Part shown: positions 63,925 to 64,000 of the stretch, piece by piece
How the letters are laid out: every line of letters starts with the position of its first letter
Position numbering within the stretch: position 1 is the stretch's first letter
Source: an uncultured Bacteroidota bacterium
Lineage (GTDB): Bacteria; Bacteroidota; Bacteroidia; 2-12-FULL-35-15
Length of the DNA: 64,000 nt
NCBI GenBank assembly: GCA_903847205.1
Contig: CAINDA010000067.1
Span: 53,772-117,771 of the forward strand
Direction of reading: 5' to 3'
The notes under the pieces: model-generated
Told to the model about the DNA's origin: nothing
Seen by the model: the letters and a program-made list of their open reading frames with translations, nothing else
Databases searched by the model: none
Translations under genes and position numbers: made by a program

Positions 63925-64000
63925 TTATTTCTTTTTTTGAATTTTAAACCCAATTTGTTTGCGGGGTTTAGGGTTTTCTAAAAACTCATCAAAATACCTA
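63925..64000 (-). CDS. Second ORF6N-type gene, C-terminal end only (cut by window edge)
   Basis: Only the last 24 codons are visible: YFDEFLENPKPRKQIGFKI then QKKK and TAA at 63925. This is the usual tail of ORF6N-domain proteins and matches the decayed tail of the copy at 63068..63535. The rest lies beyond the right edge. Confidence 0.7.
   Translation of the reverse strand, partial: RYFDEFLENPKPRKQIGFKIQKKK

Noticed and set aside
1..64000. CRISPR arrays, insertion sequences, prophage structural genes, rRNA
   Set aside because: I looked for regularly spaced repeats, transposase motifs, phage modules and rRNA text and saw none.

Overview
The window comes from a low-GC member of the Bacteroidota. 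The evidence is the T9SS-type C-terminal sorting domain on the protein at 39841..40662, LytTR and TPR-type signalling proteins, BBP2-like porins, a DnaG of the phylum's form, promoters of the TTTG-N19/20-TAnnTTTG type, the near absence of Shine-Dalgarno sequences, and dispersed intergenic palindromes. I cannot name a genus. No rRNA, intact tRNA, CRISPR array or insertion sequence is visible.

Layout, left to right. (1) 1..4513: a minus-strand efflux operon (TetR regulator, TolC-like channel, lipoprotein adaptor, RND pump cut by the window edge). (2) 4997..9848: plus-strand housekeeping genes asnS, meaB and dnaG, separated by repeat-bearing gaps. (3) 9880..12565: a LytS/LytTR-type two-component pair. 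(4) 12747..21441: surface and envelope genes of mostly unknown role, including a DUF4139 protein, an Asn-rich exported protein, an ECF sigma factor with an overlapping membrane protein, a leucine-rich-repeat protein, a membrane protein/winged-helix pair and a Lys/Cys-rich exported peptide. (5) 21546..24182: phosphatidylserine decarboxylase and YidC.

(6) 24334..39460 is the most unusual stretch. It is a minus-strand run containing an HMG-CoA-reductase homologue, a UbiA-superfamily prenyltransferase, a dikinase-type phosphotransferase with the domain order of rifampin phosphotransferase, a BtaA-like (DUF3419) aminocarboxypropyl transferase, a methyltransferase, a DUF4337 protein, an oligopeptidase B-like enzyme, a dolichol/phytol-kinase-like membrane protein, a GNAT protein, an AMP-forming acyl ligase and a TPR/SpoIIE-type phosphatase. 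The first four and the trio kinase-GNAT-ligase look like parts of an uncharacterised isoprenoid or polar-lipid pathway. (7) 39841..41724: a T9SS-sorted DUF2271 protein convergent with ApbE.

(8) 41928..59529 is a potassium locus: kdpF, kdpA, kdpB and kdpC, two paralogous porins, a KUP transporter, a KdpD reduced to its sensor half followed by a separate histidine kinase, and an NtrC-type (sigma-54) regulator in place of KdpE. Upstream of kdpA I found four unlisted single-span microproteins (kdpF itself plus three others) and an anchored 154-residue protein. Three 12-bp sites at exact 21-bp spacing lie before the porin-kup-kdpD operon. (9) 59858..62722: a large sensor phosphatase whose N-terminal domain keeps all three cysteines of free methionine-(R)-sulfoxide reductase. 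(10) 62790..64000: two ORF6N-type genes (one decayed at its 3' end, one cut by the window edge), each followed by the same 77-bp block and a terminator, which is a repeat or cassette-like region.
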